From: Roseivirga pacifica | GTDB lineage: Bacteria; Bacteroidota; Bacteroidia; Cytophagales; Cyclobacteriaceae | DNA: 64,000 nucleotides | NCBI RefSeq assembly: GCF_900111145.1 | Contig: NZ_FOIR01000002.1 | Coordinates: 248,001-312,000, forward strand | Direction: 5' to 3' | In this document: piece by piece, positions 1-8,752 of the stretch | Numbering within the stretch: position 1 is the first letter of the stretch | Layout of the letters: each line of letters starts with the position of its first letter | Made by a program: the position numbers and the translations under genes | Notes under the pieces: generated by a model | What the model was told of the DNA's origin: nothing | The model's input: the letters and a program-made list of their open reading frames with translations, nothing else | Databases searched by the model: none

Positions 1-2
1 TA

Positions 3-662
3 AGTGCTTTGGCTGCCGAAGTTGTGCTTCATTACGTTACCGAAAACCCAAACTTATTGCTCTGCGCTGCTACTGGCAATTCACCATTAGGGCTTTACAG
101 AAATTTGAGTCAAGCGGCTGAGCAAATGAAAAAGATGCGTGTAATAAAGCTAGACGAGTGGGGCAGCATACCTATGTCGCACCCCGCTAGCTGTGAGTAT
201 TATTTGCAGCAGGAAGTAGTTAAGACGCTCGGAATAGCACCACAGCGTTACTTCGGCTTTCAAAGTAATGTTGCAAACCCTGAAGCAGAATGTGCGCGAA
301 TGGCTGCTGTGCTTAAAGAGCAAGGTCCAATCGATTTATGCGTTTTAGGGCTAGGTAAAAACGGTCATATTGGCTTTAACGAACCGGCCGAGGCCTTAAC
401 AGACCATTGTCATATTGCGACACTTGCAAGTAGTTCTCAAGCTCATAGTATGGTGCAAGCGTTACAAGACAAGCCAACCTATGGGCTCACATTGGGCATG
501 AAAGACATTTTATCTGCCAAGCGTATTTTGCTTTTGGTGAGTGGCGAGGGAAAAGCCGGTGCCCGCGAAAAACTATTCAGCAAGCAGATTAGAAGTCAGT
601 TTCCGGCCAGTTATTTATGGCAGCATGCAAGTGTTACGTGCCTTGTTCATACTCCAGATTAG
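3..662 (+). CDS. nagB: Glucosamine-6-phosphate deaminase / 6-phosphogluconolactonase family, 5' truncated
   Basis: The reading frame is open to the left window edge, so the N-terminus lies outside; the TTG at 9 is only the first start-like codon inside. The family isomerises and deaminates glucosamine-6-phosphate to fructose-6-phosphate and ammonium in the cytoplasm. Seen: the substrate loop ATGNSPLG near the visible start, the LDEW motif, and the family signature LGLGKNGHIGFNEP, whose His and Glu belong to the active site in NagB. About 218 residues are visible against 240-265 in the family, so some 30-40 are missing. NagB fits better than 6-phosphogluconolactonase because of the GHIGFNEP form. 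The DEAD-box gene follows 66 bases downstream. Confidence 0.85.
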   Translation, partial: SALAAEVVLHYVTENPNLLLCAATGNSPLGLYRNLSQAAEQMKKMRVIKLDEWGSIPMSHPASCEYYLQQEVVKTLGIAPQRYFGFQSNVANPEAECARMAAVLKEQGPIDLCVLGLGKNGHIGFNEPAEALTDHCHIATLASSSQAHSMVQALQDKPTYGLTLGMKDILSAKRILLLVSGEGKAGAREKLFSKQIRSQFPASYLWQHASVTCLVHTPD

Positions 663-703
663 TTATTCATTTCTACTAACCCTGAAAATGCGAAAACAAG
701 GCT

Positions 704-711
704 TACCTTTG
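704..711 (+). promoter_or_regulatory. Candidate -7 promoter box for the first DEAD-box gene
   Basis: TACCTTTG matches the Bacteroidota -7 consensus TAnnTTTG exactly and lies 17 bases before the ATG at 729. No clear TTG is seen at the -33 distance, so this is a half-supported promoter. Confidence 0.35.
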
Positions 712-728
712 TGGCTTAATTTAGTGCT

Positions 729-1979
729 ATGAAGTTTGAGTCGTATTCCATTGATGAAGGGATAAAGCGCAGTATTTCTGAACAAGGCTATAAAAAGCCA
801 ACTGATATTCAGTTCAAGTCAATTCCAGCTATTCTCAAGGGAGAAGATGTACTGGCAATTGCCCAAACGGGAACGGGTAAAACGGCTGCTTTTGCTATTC
901 CAACACTTCATAAACTAACGCTTAAAGCTGGTAATAAACTCCGTGCCGATGGAGTAAAGTGTCTCGTAATGGCACCTACACACGAACTAGCATTACAAAT
1001 ATACGAGGTGTTTAAAACGCTAGGTAAGTACACCAAGGTTTCCATTTTCTGTATTCACGGTGGGGTAGACCAAGATCCACAGAAGGAACGGCTTGAGAAG
1101 AAAGTGGATGTGCTTATCGCTACACCTGGCCGTATGTTCGATTTGGTGAGTCAAGGAGCACTGAATTTAAGCAGGGTAGAAACGCTTATTCTGGATGAGG
1201 CCGACCACATGTTGGACCTTGGTTTTATTAAGGATATAAGGGACTTAATGCGTCATATCCCAAAGCGAAGACAAACACTTTTCTTTTCGGCCACTATAAA
1301 CGAAGAGATTAAAAAGCTGGCTTACTCGCTGGTAACGAATGCGATTAGAATTCAGATTTCGCCAAAAGATCCGGTGTCTAAAAATGTGCAGCATGCTGTG
1401 GCATTTATTGAAATGGACGACAAACGTTTTTTCCTCGAAGATTTAATTAAGCAAAAGCCTGATCAGAAAATATTGGTTTTTGTGCGAACAAAAGTTCGTG
1501 CCGAAAGAGTGAAAAAGGCGATGGAGCGCGTAGACCTTACGGTTGATACCATTCATAGTGATCGTGAAGCCAAGGACAGAAAGGCTACAATGGCTGCCTT
1601 TAGAAAGGGCAAATTGAAGGTGCTTGTGGCTACCGATGTAAGTGCTCGTGGTATAGATATTCCTAATGTAGAATTGGTGGTGAATTATGATTTACCAGAA
1701 TCTGTAGAACATTATGTACACCGCGTGGGTAGAACCGGGCGTGGAACACAAAAAGGGCAGGCACTTTCGTTTTGCAGCACCGAAGAGAAAGATTTGCTTA
1801 AATCTATTGAAGGCGAATTGGCTAAGCCGATAGACCGTTGGGAGATCTCAAAAAGCGACTATCGTTACACCTTAGATATTTCGGATGGAAAGGCCAACGA
1901 CTGGCAACAGCTTATGAAGCAAGCAGCGCTTGAAGAAGAGGAGTACAAAAAGGTGAAAAAGAAAAGGCGCAAGAAGTAA
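729..1979 (+). CDS. DEAD-box ATP-dependent RNA helicase (RhlE-like)
   Basis: ATP-dependent RNA unwinding or remodelling, cytoplasmic. All superfamily-2 motifs are in order: Q motif around residues 20-28, Walker A AQTGTGKT 45-52, motif Ia as PTHELA 83-88 (usual PTRELA, so Arg to His), TPGR 132-135, DEAD 156-159, SAT 187-189, ARGID 306-310 and HRVGRTGR 331-338. The tail is short and basic, ending in a run of Lys and Arg that probably binds RNA. At 416 residues it is a core RhlE-type protein without a large extra domain. Start is the ATG 17 bases after a -7-like box. The exact subfamily and RNA substrate cannot be read from sequence. Confidence 0.93.
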   Translation: MKFESYSIDEGIKRSISEQGYKKPTDIQFKSIPAILKGEDVLAIAQTGTGKTAAFAIPTLHKLTLKAGNKLRADGVKCLVMAPTHELALQIYEVFKTLGKYTKVSIFCIHGGVDQDPQKERLEKKVDVLIATPGRMFDLVSQGALNLSRVETLILDEADHMLDLGFIKDIRDLMRHIPKRRQTLFFSATINEEIKKLAYSLVTNAIRIQISPKDPVSKNVQHAVAFIEMDDKRFFLEDLIKQKPDQKILVFVRTKVRAERVKKAMERVDLTVDTIHSDREAKDRKATMAAFRKGKLKVLVATDVSARGIDIPNVELVVNYDLPESVEHYVHRVGRTGRGTQKGQALSFCSTEEKDLLKSIEGELAKPIDRWEISKSDYRYTLDISDGKANDWQQLMKQAALEEEEYKKVKKKRRKK

Positions 1980-2012
1980 TTCCTGCGCCCTATAAGTCTT
2001 AAGTTTTACTGA

Positions 2013-2384
2013 TTACTCTTCAGTTGTTTCTTCGGCATTCTCAGCTTTTTCTGAAGAAACGTGCAATACAAACTCCTTGTCTAGTTTAAAGGTGTAAGTA
2101 GCAGCATCCATCAATTCAACAGCCGTTTGCGACATTTTCAAAAGCGACAAAAGGTCTTGTGCTAATAATGACGACTTAATGGAATTAACAGCTCTTCCCT
2201 CATGAGCTTCAAGTTTGAAAGGGTAAGTAGTGCTCTTTTTTGTGTCCACATCGGTAAACTCATGCTTAGAGAAAGGGTAAGTCTGAGTTTCTTCCTCAGC
2301 ATCTTTCATTAGCTTAAGTAAAACCGGACGGTATTTCTTCCAAACAGGGAAAAAGGCATTAGTTGCCACAGTATCGAATTGCAT
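2013..2384 (-). CDS. Conserved-looking hypothetical protein, 123 residues
   Basis: Not recognised. A small soluble protein with no signal peptide or membrane segment. The N-terminal half has aromatic-rich segments (FFPVWKKYRP, TTYPFKLEAHEG); the C-terminal part contains hydrophobic helices (SLLAQDLLSLLKM) and ends in an acidic tail rich in Glu. It converges with the DEAD-box gene, with only 33 bases between the stops. Codon use looks like its neighbours and the start is an ATG. The coding call rests on frame length and sensible composition, not on a known family. Confidence 0.7.
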   Translation of the reverse strand: MQFDTVATNAFFPVWKKYRPVLLKLMKDAEEETQTYPFSKHEFTDVDTKKSTTYPFKLEAHEGRAVNSIKSSLLAQDLLSLLKMSQTAVELMDAATYTFKLDKEFVLHVSSEKAENAEETTEE

Positions 2385-3003
2385 ACAGTTTTTATTATTA
2401 AAATTTCGCTTTAAAACGTTCAGAACCCGGTATTAACCGGTTTAGAAAGGCAGCGTTAAGTCTCCAAATTCTCAGGCCGCCTATATAGAATCACAATGAA
2501 CTATAAGCCACAAAGTTAAGAAGATTAGACAGAATGTCCACCAGTTAATTCCATAACTTCTGAAAAACGCATTTAAAATCAGTCCGTTTGAACTGTTTTA
2601 TATGAGGTATTATTAGCTAAATAAGTGGCAATAAAAGTGTTTTTAGAGGTAAGTATTGACTTCTTTTAGAAGTTGAATTCTGGCAATGAGTGTGTGATTT
2701 TGAATATGAGATATAATTAGGAATGACGATTTATTAAGCTCATCTTTGCATCAACAAATTAGGAGTATCCTTTTATTATTCAATCACGCCCGATTCTATA
2801 ATCAATTTTTGCCCCTTATTATTTATCATTATCCAAGAAAATCAGGGCGAGTATAAGATCCTCAAAGTAAGTTCGGAGTAAGAAATCCTTACTTTTCACA
2901 GACCGTAATATCTAGGTCAGCTGTAAGCCTTTATTAATTATCCCTTCTGTGCCCTCATTAAGAGGTTTGTCGATCTCAGGCAATCATAATATCAAAAGAA
3001 TTA
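2385..3003 (+). promoter_or_regulatory. 619-base gene-free region, probable long leader of the helicase-cspA operon
   Basis: No credible gene. It holds the divergent promoters of the 123-residue protein and the second helicase. Seen: a CCGGT-ATTA-ACCGG dyad at 2427-2440; CATCTTTG at 2741-2748, one mismatch from the TAnnTTTG box; and a small hairpin at 2877-2893 (AGTAAG / CTTACT). If the box at 2741 is used, the transcript has about 250 untranslated bases before the ATG at 3004. Long leaders are typical of cold-shock mRNAs, but the link here is inference. Confidence 0.35.
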
Positions 3004-4221
3004 ATGCATTCTATTAAGACAAAAAGAAAAAAGCGAACTACAACCGATAGGTTTAGTAAGCCAAACAGAAATAGTAACAACAGAAACAGAAATAACGGTA
3101 GAGCTAAGAAAACTTCAACTATAGATCCTAAGTCCCTTATAAAGAAGGCGACAGTAGATACTAATAAGCCTTACGAGGCTAAGAGCACTTTTGAAGAACT
3201 ACCAATACATTATAAGCTTAAGCAGAACTTGGCTAAAAAAGGTTTTTCTAAACCAAGCCAAATTCAGGAAGAAACGCTCGTTCATTTAAAGGACAAAAGG
3301 AATTTAATAGGCGTAGCCAATACAGGTACTGGTAAAACAGCTGCATTCTTAATTCCGATTATCGAAAGGTTGCTAGAGAACCCAAACACGCTAACTGCAT
3401 TGGTTGTGGTGCCTACCAGAGAGCTGGCATTGCAAGTGGAGCAAGAGTTTAAAAGCTTGGCTCAAGGCTTAAAGTTATTTTCAGGCAGTTTCATTGGCGG
3501 TACCAGCATTGGTAAAGACCTTTCTCAATTAAAAAGAAAGAATCATATCATAATTGGTACACCAGGTAGGCTTAAGGATTTGGTGGATAGAAAAGCCATA
3601 GCATTACACAGAATACCTGTGCTTGTGCTCGATGAGTTCGATCGTATGTTAGACATGGGCTTTGTACATGATATTAAGCGTATTGTGAAAAGCATGGACA
3701 AAAGAGAGCAGACAATGCTTTTCTCTGCTACTATTGACAAAACACAGAAAAACTTAATCTCGGAGTTGATCAGCAATCCTGTTGAGGTAAAAGTGAATAC
3801 TGGAACTTCTTCTAGTGATAGGGTAGAACAGGATATTATAAAGGTGCCTGCGAATGCCGATAAGTTCGAAATGCTTAGGGACCTGATCTCAGGAGAAGAT
3901 TTTGAAAAAGTGATTGTGTTTGCGGAAACCAAAAGATGGGTTGATAGAGTGACTAAAAAGCTCAATCAAGCAGGTATTAAGTCTGATTTAATTCACGGTA
4001 ATAAATCTCAGAATTACAGAATTAAAGCACTTGATAAATTCAAAAAAGGCAGCGTAAAAGTATTGGTAGCTACAGATGTGGCAGCTAGAGGAATAGACGT
4101 TACAGGTGTAACGCACGTTGTGAACTATCAGCTACCTATGACAATGGATAGCTACGTGCACAGAATAGGTAGAACCGGTAGGGCCGGAAAAACAGGAAAG
4201 GCGTTCACGTTTGTGGACTAA
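3004..4221 (+). CDS. DEAD-box RNA helicase with DEFD motif II and basic N-terminal extension
   Basis: Cytoplasmic RNA helicase, probably acting in cold adaptation because a cold-shock gene follows 37 bases downstream. Residues 1-60 form a Lys/Arg/Asn-rich tail likely to bind RNA. The helicase core then shows a Q motif near 80-88, Walker A ANTGTGKT 105-112, PTRELA 137-142, TPGR 186-189, SAT 241-243, ARGID 361-365 and HRIGRTGR 386-393. Motif II reads DEFD (210-213) instead of DEAD; both acidic catalytic residues are kept, so activity is expected. The protein stops about ten residues after motif VI, so it lacks the C-terminal tail common in RhlE. Start is the ATG at 3004. Confidence 0.92.
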   Translation: MHSIKTKRKKRTTTDRFSKPNRNSNNRNRNNGRAKKTSTIDPKSLIKKATVDTNKPYEAKSTFEELPIHYKLKQNLAKKGFSKPSQIQEETLVHLKDKRNLIGVANTGTGKTAAFLIPIIERLLENPNTLTALVVVPTRELALQVEQEFKSLAQGLKLFSGSFIGGTSIGKDLSQLKRKNHIIIGTPGRLKDLVDRKAIALHRIPVLVLDEFDRMLDMGFVHDIKRIVKSMDKREQTMLFSATIDKTQKNLISELISNPVEVKVNTGTSSSDRVEQDIIKVPANADKFEMLRDLISGEDFEKVIVFAETKRWVDRVTKKLNQAGIKSDLIHGNKSQNYRIKALDKFKKGSVKVLVATDVAARGIDVTGVTHVVNYQLPMTMDSYVHRIGRTGRAGKTGKAFTFVD

Positions 4222-4258
4222 TTCATAAAACAATTTTATAACAACTAATATAATTAAA

Positions 4259-4450
4259 ATGGAAGGTACAGTTAAATTCTTCAATTTCTCTAAAGGTTTT
4301 GGGTTCATTAAACCAGCTGATGGTGGTGACGATGTGTTTGTTCACGAAAGTGGTTTGACCGAAGAAATTCGTGAAAATGACAACGTAGAATTCGATACCG
4401 AAAGAGGTAGAAAAGGAATTAACGCTGTAAACGTAAAAGTGATTGACTAA
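4259..4450 (+). CDS. cspA: Cold-shock protein, CspA family
   Basis: A 63-residue single OB-fold that binds single-stranded RNA and DNA and acts as an RNA chaperone. Seen: RNP1-like KGFGFIKP (residues 13-20) and RNP2-like DVFVH (25-29), with the usual aromatic surface. Length matches the 65-70 residue family. It sits 37 bases after the DEFD-helicase stop, with no terminator visible between them, so the two are probably one cold-shock transcript; helicase and CspA act together on structured mRNA in known systems. Confidence 0.95.
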   Translation: MEGTVKFFNFSKGFGFIKPADGGDDVFVHESGLTEEIRENDNVEFDTERGRKGINAVNVKVID

Positions 4451-4477
4451 TCACTGTTTATCAGCTAAGAATTGAAA

Positions 4478-4648
4478 GAGGCTGAATCAAAAGCTAAACG
4501 TTATTCTGAGTCCCGAGCATTCGGGACGAAAGAATCTGTCTGTTAGGAGCACTGCAATCAACAATAAGATTCTTTCGGTCGACTATTTCTCTAAGGAGAA
4601 ATTTTCTCCCTCAGAAAGACGAAAACAATTAGCTTTTGAGTCAGTCTC
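4478..4648. repeat. About 170-base inverted-repeat intergenic element (MITE/REP-like)
   Basis: Ends are imperfect inverted copies: 4478-4497 (gaggctgaatcaaaagct core) pairs with 4631-4648. Inside, GTCCCGA-GCAT-TCGGGAC at 4510-4527 is a perfect 7-base stem, and CGAAAGAATCT at 4527-4537 is repeated inverted at 4567-4577. The whole element lies between the convergent cspA and BNR genes and could fold into a long cruciform or RNA stem. It encodes nothing. It may serve as a two-way terminator; its sequence is the type seen dispersed in Bacteroidota genomes, which I cannot verify here. Confidence 0.6.
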
Positions 4649-4658
4649 TTTTATTTTA

Positions 4659-7600
4659 TCAATTCACTTCAATAATATCCTTACCACTATTAAGGAGTAC
4701 TTCGTTTACCTGCTTGAGGTCTGTGGTTAGCACATTATTAAGTTTATCCAGGTGCATTTTTAACTCGGCTTTCAGTTCTTCAAAAACTACATAAGCAGCA
4801 TCGGTAGGCCTGGCTTGCCCGTTTTCCACACTTCTTCTCAAAGATGCCAAACGGTTGTTCAGCTTAATCGGAAAGTTTAGCGGGTCTTGCGGACTTTGGT
4901 TTTGTACCTGATACAAATCCTGCTCAATAACAGTAAGCTTTTCCATCATTGTATTGATAGCCGAAGTGGTATTTTGATTGGCGTCAATCGCCTCTACTTG
5001 CTTACGGATATCACGGATCAAAATTACTGCTTCGTTCGCCTCAGAGGTTTCTGCCATTATTTGCATAGCCAAATCAAACTGCTCTTGTAGGTGCTCAGGA
5101 GTAATGCCCTCCAAGTTAGGGTCCATTACAATGTTGAAGCTACTGGTTTTAGTTTCTCCGTCTACTGTAAGTCTAACCTGATATTCACCAATAGGCGCCA
5201 TTGGACCACGCTGAGGTCGTGCACTCCAAATAATCATACCATCGAAGACTGTAGCGCCTGGGTAACGTAAGTTCCATGTAAAGCTGTTCAACCCATTGTT
5301 GGCAGGAGGTAGGCCTCTACCTTTTTCATCTTTTCCACCTTTAAAAGTGTCGATAAGGTTGCCCTCGGCATCCATTAATTCAATGGTTACTTCATTTGCG
5401 GCTTTAGGCAAATAGTATTGAATATTCGCATTGTAAACCCCTCGAATAGGATCGGCAGGTTTGAACAAGGTCACCTGATCATTAGCCATTATTTCCGTTG
5501 CTTTTCTAAATGGCGCAATATCATCCAATATCCAGAAACCACGACCGTGAGAACCAAGCACCACATCATCATTCTTCAGCACTAAATCACGAATAGGTGT
5601 ATCGGGTAAGTTAAGCTGAAGCGGTTGCCACATTTCACCATCGTTAAACGATACATAAACACCATGTTCGGTGGCTAAGTACAGCAGTCCCGGTTGTTTC
5701 AAGTCTTCTCTAATTGCCCTAGCAAAGTGACCGTCTGCAATACCGTTGGTTATTTTAGTCCAAGACTTTCCATAGTCTGTGGTTTTGAAAACATACGGTT
5801 GTCTATCGTCTACTTGGTATCTGTTGGCGGCTAAATAGAGCGTTCCTTCATTGAATTTACTCTCGTCTATTATGCTTATGCGCGAATATTTAGGCAAGTC
5901 TTTAGGTGTAATGTCAGTCCATCTTTTACCACCATTTCGGGTAATGTGCACTTTACCATCATCGGAACCTGCCCAAATGGTATTCACATCGTAGTTTGAC
6001 GGTGCCAATGCAAAAACGGTAGCATATATCTCTGGGCCGTTCATGTCTTTGGTTAAAATACCGCCAGTTTCGCCCAAAGTTTCAGGGTCGGCATAGGTTA
6101 GGTCTGGACTAATTTTCTCCCATGTTTGTCCATCGTTGGTTGTTTTCCATACATGCTGAGAAGTAGTGTACATTACGGAAGGATCGACAGGAGAGAACAT
6201 AATAGGGAAGGTCCACTGCCAACGCTCAGGTAGCGCACTTGACGGTTCTCCTGAGAAGAATCGCGGATAAACTTGAATGTCCCTAATCTGTCCAGACTTA
6301 CGGTTGTATCGGGTTAAAAGTGCTCCCTGACTGCCTGCATAAAAGATATCTGGATCGGTAGGGCTTTGTGTAATCCAGCCACTTTCACCACCACCAACTG
6401 CATAATACCACTCGCTGCTAGGTCCACGCGCTTGCATATGTCGCCAGCCTTCGCTTGGTATGGCTAAAGTGCTGTTGTCTTGCTGCGCTCCAGCTACATG
6501 GTACGGAACATCACTCGTTGTCATTACATGGTAAAGCTGCGTGGTAGGGAAGTCCTGGGCGGTCCAAGATTGACCACCATTAATGCTCACACTGCCACCT
6601 CCATCGTTGGCGCTAATCATGCGCATTGGATCATTAGGGTCGATCCATAAGTCATGGTGGTCTCCATGGGGTGGTCGCAATTGAATGTCGAAAGTTTTAC
6701 CACCATCTGTAGACTTCCAAAAGTTCACATTCAAACCGTAAACTGTGTTTTCGTCTTGAGGATCGGCATAAATGCGAGAATAATAAAAGGCGCGCTGGCG
6801 AAGCTTTCTTTCACTATTGGTGCGCTCCCATGTCCAGCCTCCATCATCGGAACGGAAAACGCCACCTTCGTTTGCCTCAACAACCGCCCAAACTCTATCG
6901 GGGTTTACAGGCGATACGGTAACACCGATTTTACCAACGGGGCCTTCTGGCATTCCCGGGTTTGCGGTGAGGTCAATCCAAGTCTCGCCACCATCTAGCG
7001 ACTTCCATATTTTACAGTCGGGGCCGCCTCCCCACATTTTCCATGCTTTTCTATAAACCTGCCAAGTAGTGGCATACAGTACATCGGGGTTGGTTCTGTC
7101 AATTATTAAATCAGCAGCACCAGCTTTTGGACTCACATAAAGCACTTTGTCCCATGTGTTTCCGCCATCGGTCGATTTAAAAACACCACGCTCTTCATTT
7201 TCGCCATAAGGATGGCCGAGCGCTGCCACATAAACAATATTTGGGTTAGTAGGGTGAACCCGGATTCTCGATATGGCTTGCGTTTCTTTCAAACCTAAAT
7301 GTCTCCAGGTTTTACCACCATCTGTGGTTTTGTACACGCCATCACCTTGGGTAATGCTGCCGCGGAGCTGTGTTTCTCCACCGCCAATGTATACAATGTC
7401 GGGGTTGGTTTCGGCTACAGCCACCGCACCGATACTGGAAGATGTAATCTGTCCGTCTGTTACGGGAAACCATTCATTACCGCCATCGGTGGTTTTCCAT
7501 AGCCCACCGCCTGTGGCGCCAAAGTAGTACTCGTTTGGTCTACCGGGGCTACCTGCAGCACCCAACGATCTACCACCACGGTTTGGGCCAATATTTCGCC

Positions 7601-7727
7601 ACGAATAATTGCTATAAAAGGAAGGATCGACAGGGTAGTCTTTGGCTTGGGACAAGCCGCTCTCTTCAAAAATAAATAGCCCACTGGAAATGGCCAGTAA
7701 GCACAAAATAATTCGGTTTACTCTCAT
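4659..7727 (-). CDS. Large secreted BNR/Asp-box (VPS10/sortilin-like) beta-propeller protein
   Basis: A 1022-residue exported protein. A hydrophobic signal segment occupies about residues 5-27. About eleven Asp-box motifs of the S/T-x-D-x-G-x-T/S-W type are visible (for example KTTDGGNEWF, KTTDGGKTWR, KSTDGGNTWD, RSDDGGWTWE, KTTDYGKSWT), which form blades of sialidase- or sortilin-type propellers. They fill roughly residues 60-760; the C-terminal 250 residues contain an immunoglobulin-like stretch and helices. Such proteins are common in Bacteroidota and often annotated as glycosyl hydrolase, but no catalytic set can be named, so a binding or scaffold role is equally possible. It is monocistronic, convergent with cspA across an inverted-repeat element. 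Confidence 0.8.
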   Translation of the reverse strand: MRVNRIILCLLAISSGLFIFEESGLSQAKDYPVDPSFYSNYSWRNIGPNRGGRSLGAAGSPGRPNEYYFGATGGGLWKTTDGGNEWFPVTDGQITSSSIGAVAVAETNPDIVYIGGGETQLRGSITQGDGVYKTTDGGKTWRHLGLKETQAISRIRVHPTNPNIVYVAALGHPYGENEERGVFKSTDGGNTWDKVLYVSPKAGAADLIIDRTNPDVLYATTWQVYRKAWKMWGGGPDCKIWKSLDGGETWIDLTANPGMPEGPVGKIGVTVSPVNPDRVWAVVEANEGGVFRSDDGGWTWERTNSERKLRQRAFYYSRIYADPQDENTVYGLNVNFWKSTDGGKTFDIQLRPPHGDHHDLWIDPNDPMRMISANDGGGSVSINGGQSWTAQDFPTTQLYHVMTTSDVPYHVAGAQQDNSTLAIPSEGWRHMQARGPSSEWYYAVGGGESGWITQSPTDPDIFYAGSQGALLTRYNRKSGQIRDIQVYPRFFSGEPSSALPERWQWTFPIMFSPVDPSVMYTTSQHVWKTTNDGQTWEKISPDLTYADPETLGETGGILTKDMNGPEIYATVFALAPSNYDVNTIWAGSDDGKVHITRNGGKRWTDITPKDLPKYSRISIIDESKFNEGTLYLAANRYQVDDRQPYVFKTTDYGKSWTKITNGIADGHFARAIREDLKQPGLLYLATEHGVYVSFNDGEMWQPLQLNLPDTPIRDLVLKNDDVVLGSHGRGFWILDDIAPFRKATEIMANDQVTLFKPADPIRGVYNANIQYYLPKAANEVTIELMDAEGNLIDTFKGGKDEKGRGLPPANNGLNSFTWNLRYPGATVFDGMIIWSARPQRGPMAPIGEYQVRLTVDGETKTSSFNIVMDPNLEGITPEHLQEQFDLAMQIMAETSEANEAVILIRDIRKQVEAIDANQNTTSAINTMMEKLTVIEQDLYQVQNQSPQDPLNFPIKLNNRLASLRRSVENGQARPTDAAYVVFEELKAELKMHLDKLNNVLTTDLKQVNEVLLNSGKDIIEVN

Positions 7728-7840
7728 GTAGTTTAATTAAGGTTGAATGGAAACTACAAAATAGCACCTAAGAACTCACGTCAATTTATTTCAGTGGCAA
7801 AGGCGATGAGCCGATTTATTTGTTGGGGCACAGGGTATTT

Positions 7841-8674
7841 ATGCTGTCAGATTTAGTATCATTACAGACCAAACACCCTAACCAGATGATCGGATATATC
7901 ATTGCCTTTGGCTTTTTAATAGTTGTTGTTTATCAGCGTAAAAAGCGTAAAAAGCGTAAAAAATTCCAGCATAAGCCTATTGCACCAGCGTGGAGAACCA
8001 TTCTTCAGAAAAGGGTATATTTCTATAGACAATTAAATGAACAAGGGAAGCGCCAGTTCGAAAATGACGTTCAGGAGTTTTTGGCGAGTATAAAGATCAC
8101 TGGAGTTAAAACAGAGATTACCTTGGTGGATAAACTGTTAGTGGCAAGTAGTGCTGTAATTCCTTTGTTCGGCTTTCCGCGTTGTACTTATCGCAACTTA
8201 GAGGAAGTGATTATTTATCCTACTTCATTCAATAGGTGGTTTCAGTTAGACGATCCTGACGAACGCATAAATGGCATGGTTGGTAGTGGTATTTTGGAAG
8301 GGAAGGTGCTTTTTTCCAAACCTGCATTACACGCTGGTTTTGATATTAATGACGATCAAGACAATGTCGGTTTGCATGAATTCATCCATATTTTCGATAA
8401 GGAGAATGGGTTTATTGATGGTGTTCCTCCGGGCTTTGAAAAACGCTCATTTGCTATTCCTTGGTTACAGTTTATTCACCAAAAGATAGCCGAGATTGAG
8501 GAGCAAGATTCCGATATCCACGTTTACGCCACCAATAGTCAGCAAGAGTTTTTTGCTGTGGCAGGGGAATACTTCTTTGAAAGCCCACACTTGCTAAAGG
8601 CCAAGCACCCGATACTGTACCGTTCGCTAATGAAGGCTTTTAGTATAGATACTGCGGCTGTGCTGGCTAAGTAG
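7841..8674 (+). CDS. MtfA-like zinc-dependent peptidase with N-terminal membrane anchor
   Basis: The zinc site HEFIH is at residues 179-183 (counted from the ATG at 7841) within LHEFIHIFDKENG, as in the MtfA (Mlc titration factor) peptidase family. A single hydrophobic helix at about 16-31 is followed by a Lys/Arg-rich stretch, so it should be anchored in the inner membrane with the catalytic domain in the cytoplasm. Start: the frame opens at a TTG (7820), but the ATG at 7841 is preferred; another ATG at 7886 would still keep the helix. In E. coli MtfA binds the glucose repressor Mlc; no Mlc gene is visible here, so the substrate is unknown. Alone on its strand. Confidence 0.82.
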   Translation: MLSDLVSLQTKHPNQMIGYIIAFGFLIVVVYQRKKRKKRKKFQHKPIAPAWRTILQKRVYFYRQLNEQGKRQFENDVQEFLASIKITGVKTEITLVDKLLVASSAVIPLFGFPRCTYRNLEEVIIYPTSFNRWFQLDDPDERINGMVGSGILEGKVLFSKPALHAGFDINDDQDNVGLHEFIHIFDKENGFIDGVPPGFEKRSFAIPWLQFIHQKIAEIEEQDSDIHVYATNSQQEFFAVAGEYFFESPHLLKAKHPILYRSLMKAFSIDTAAVLAK

Positions 8675-8716
8675 CTGCCTTTCATCAATTCTAATGTTAA
8701 AAAGTGCGTTTATTCG

Positions 8717-8747
8717 TTTGAAATGAAGGAATGCTGACTGACATTTG
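8717..8747 (+). promoter_or_regulatory. Candidate promoter of the Cys-motif membrane protein
   Basis: TTG at 8717-8719 and GACATTTG at 8740-8747 (one mismatch to TAnnTTTG) are 20 bases apart, as in Bacteroidota promoters. The box ends only 5 bases before the ATG at 8753, which would give a nearly leaderless mRNA. Confidence 0.35.
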
Positions 8748-8752
8748 CAACT

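Noticed and set aside
541-732. 63-residue open frame overlapping the end of nagB
   Set aside because: Out of frame with nagB, no family, and contains the downstream promoter box.
4659-7727. Sialidase activity for the Asp-box protein
   Set aside because: Asp boxes alone are structural; the catalytic Arg triad, Tyr and Asp of sialidases could not be identified.
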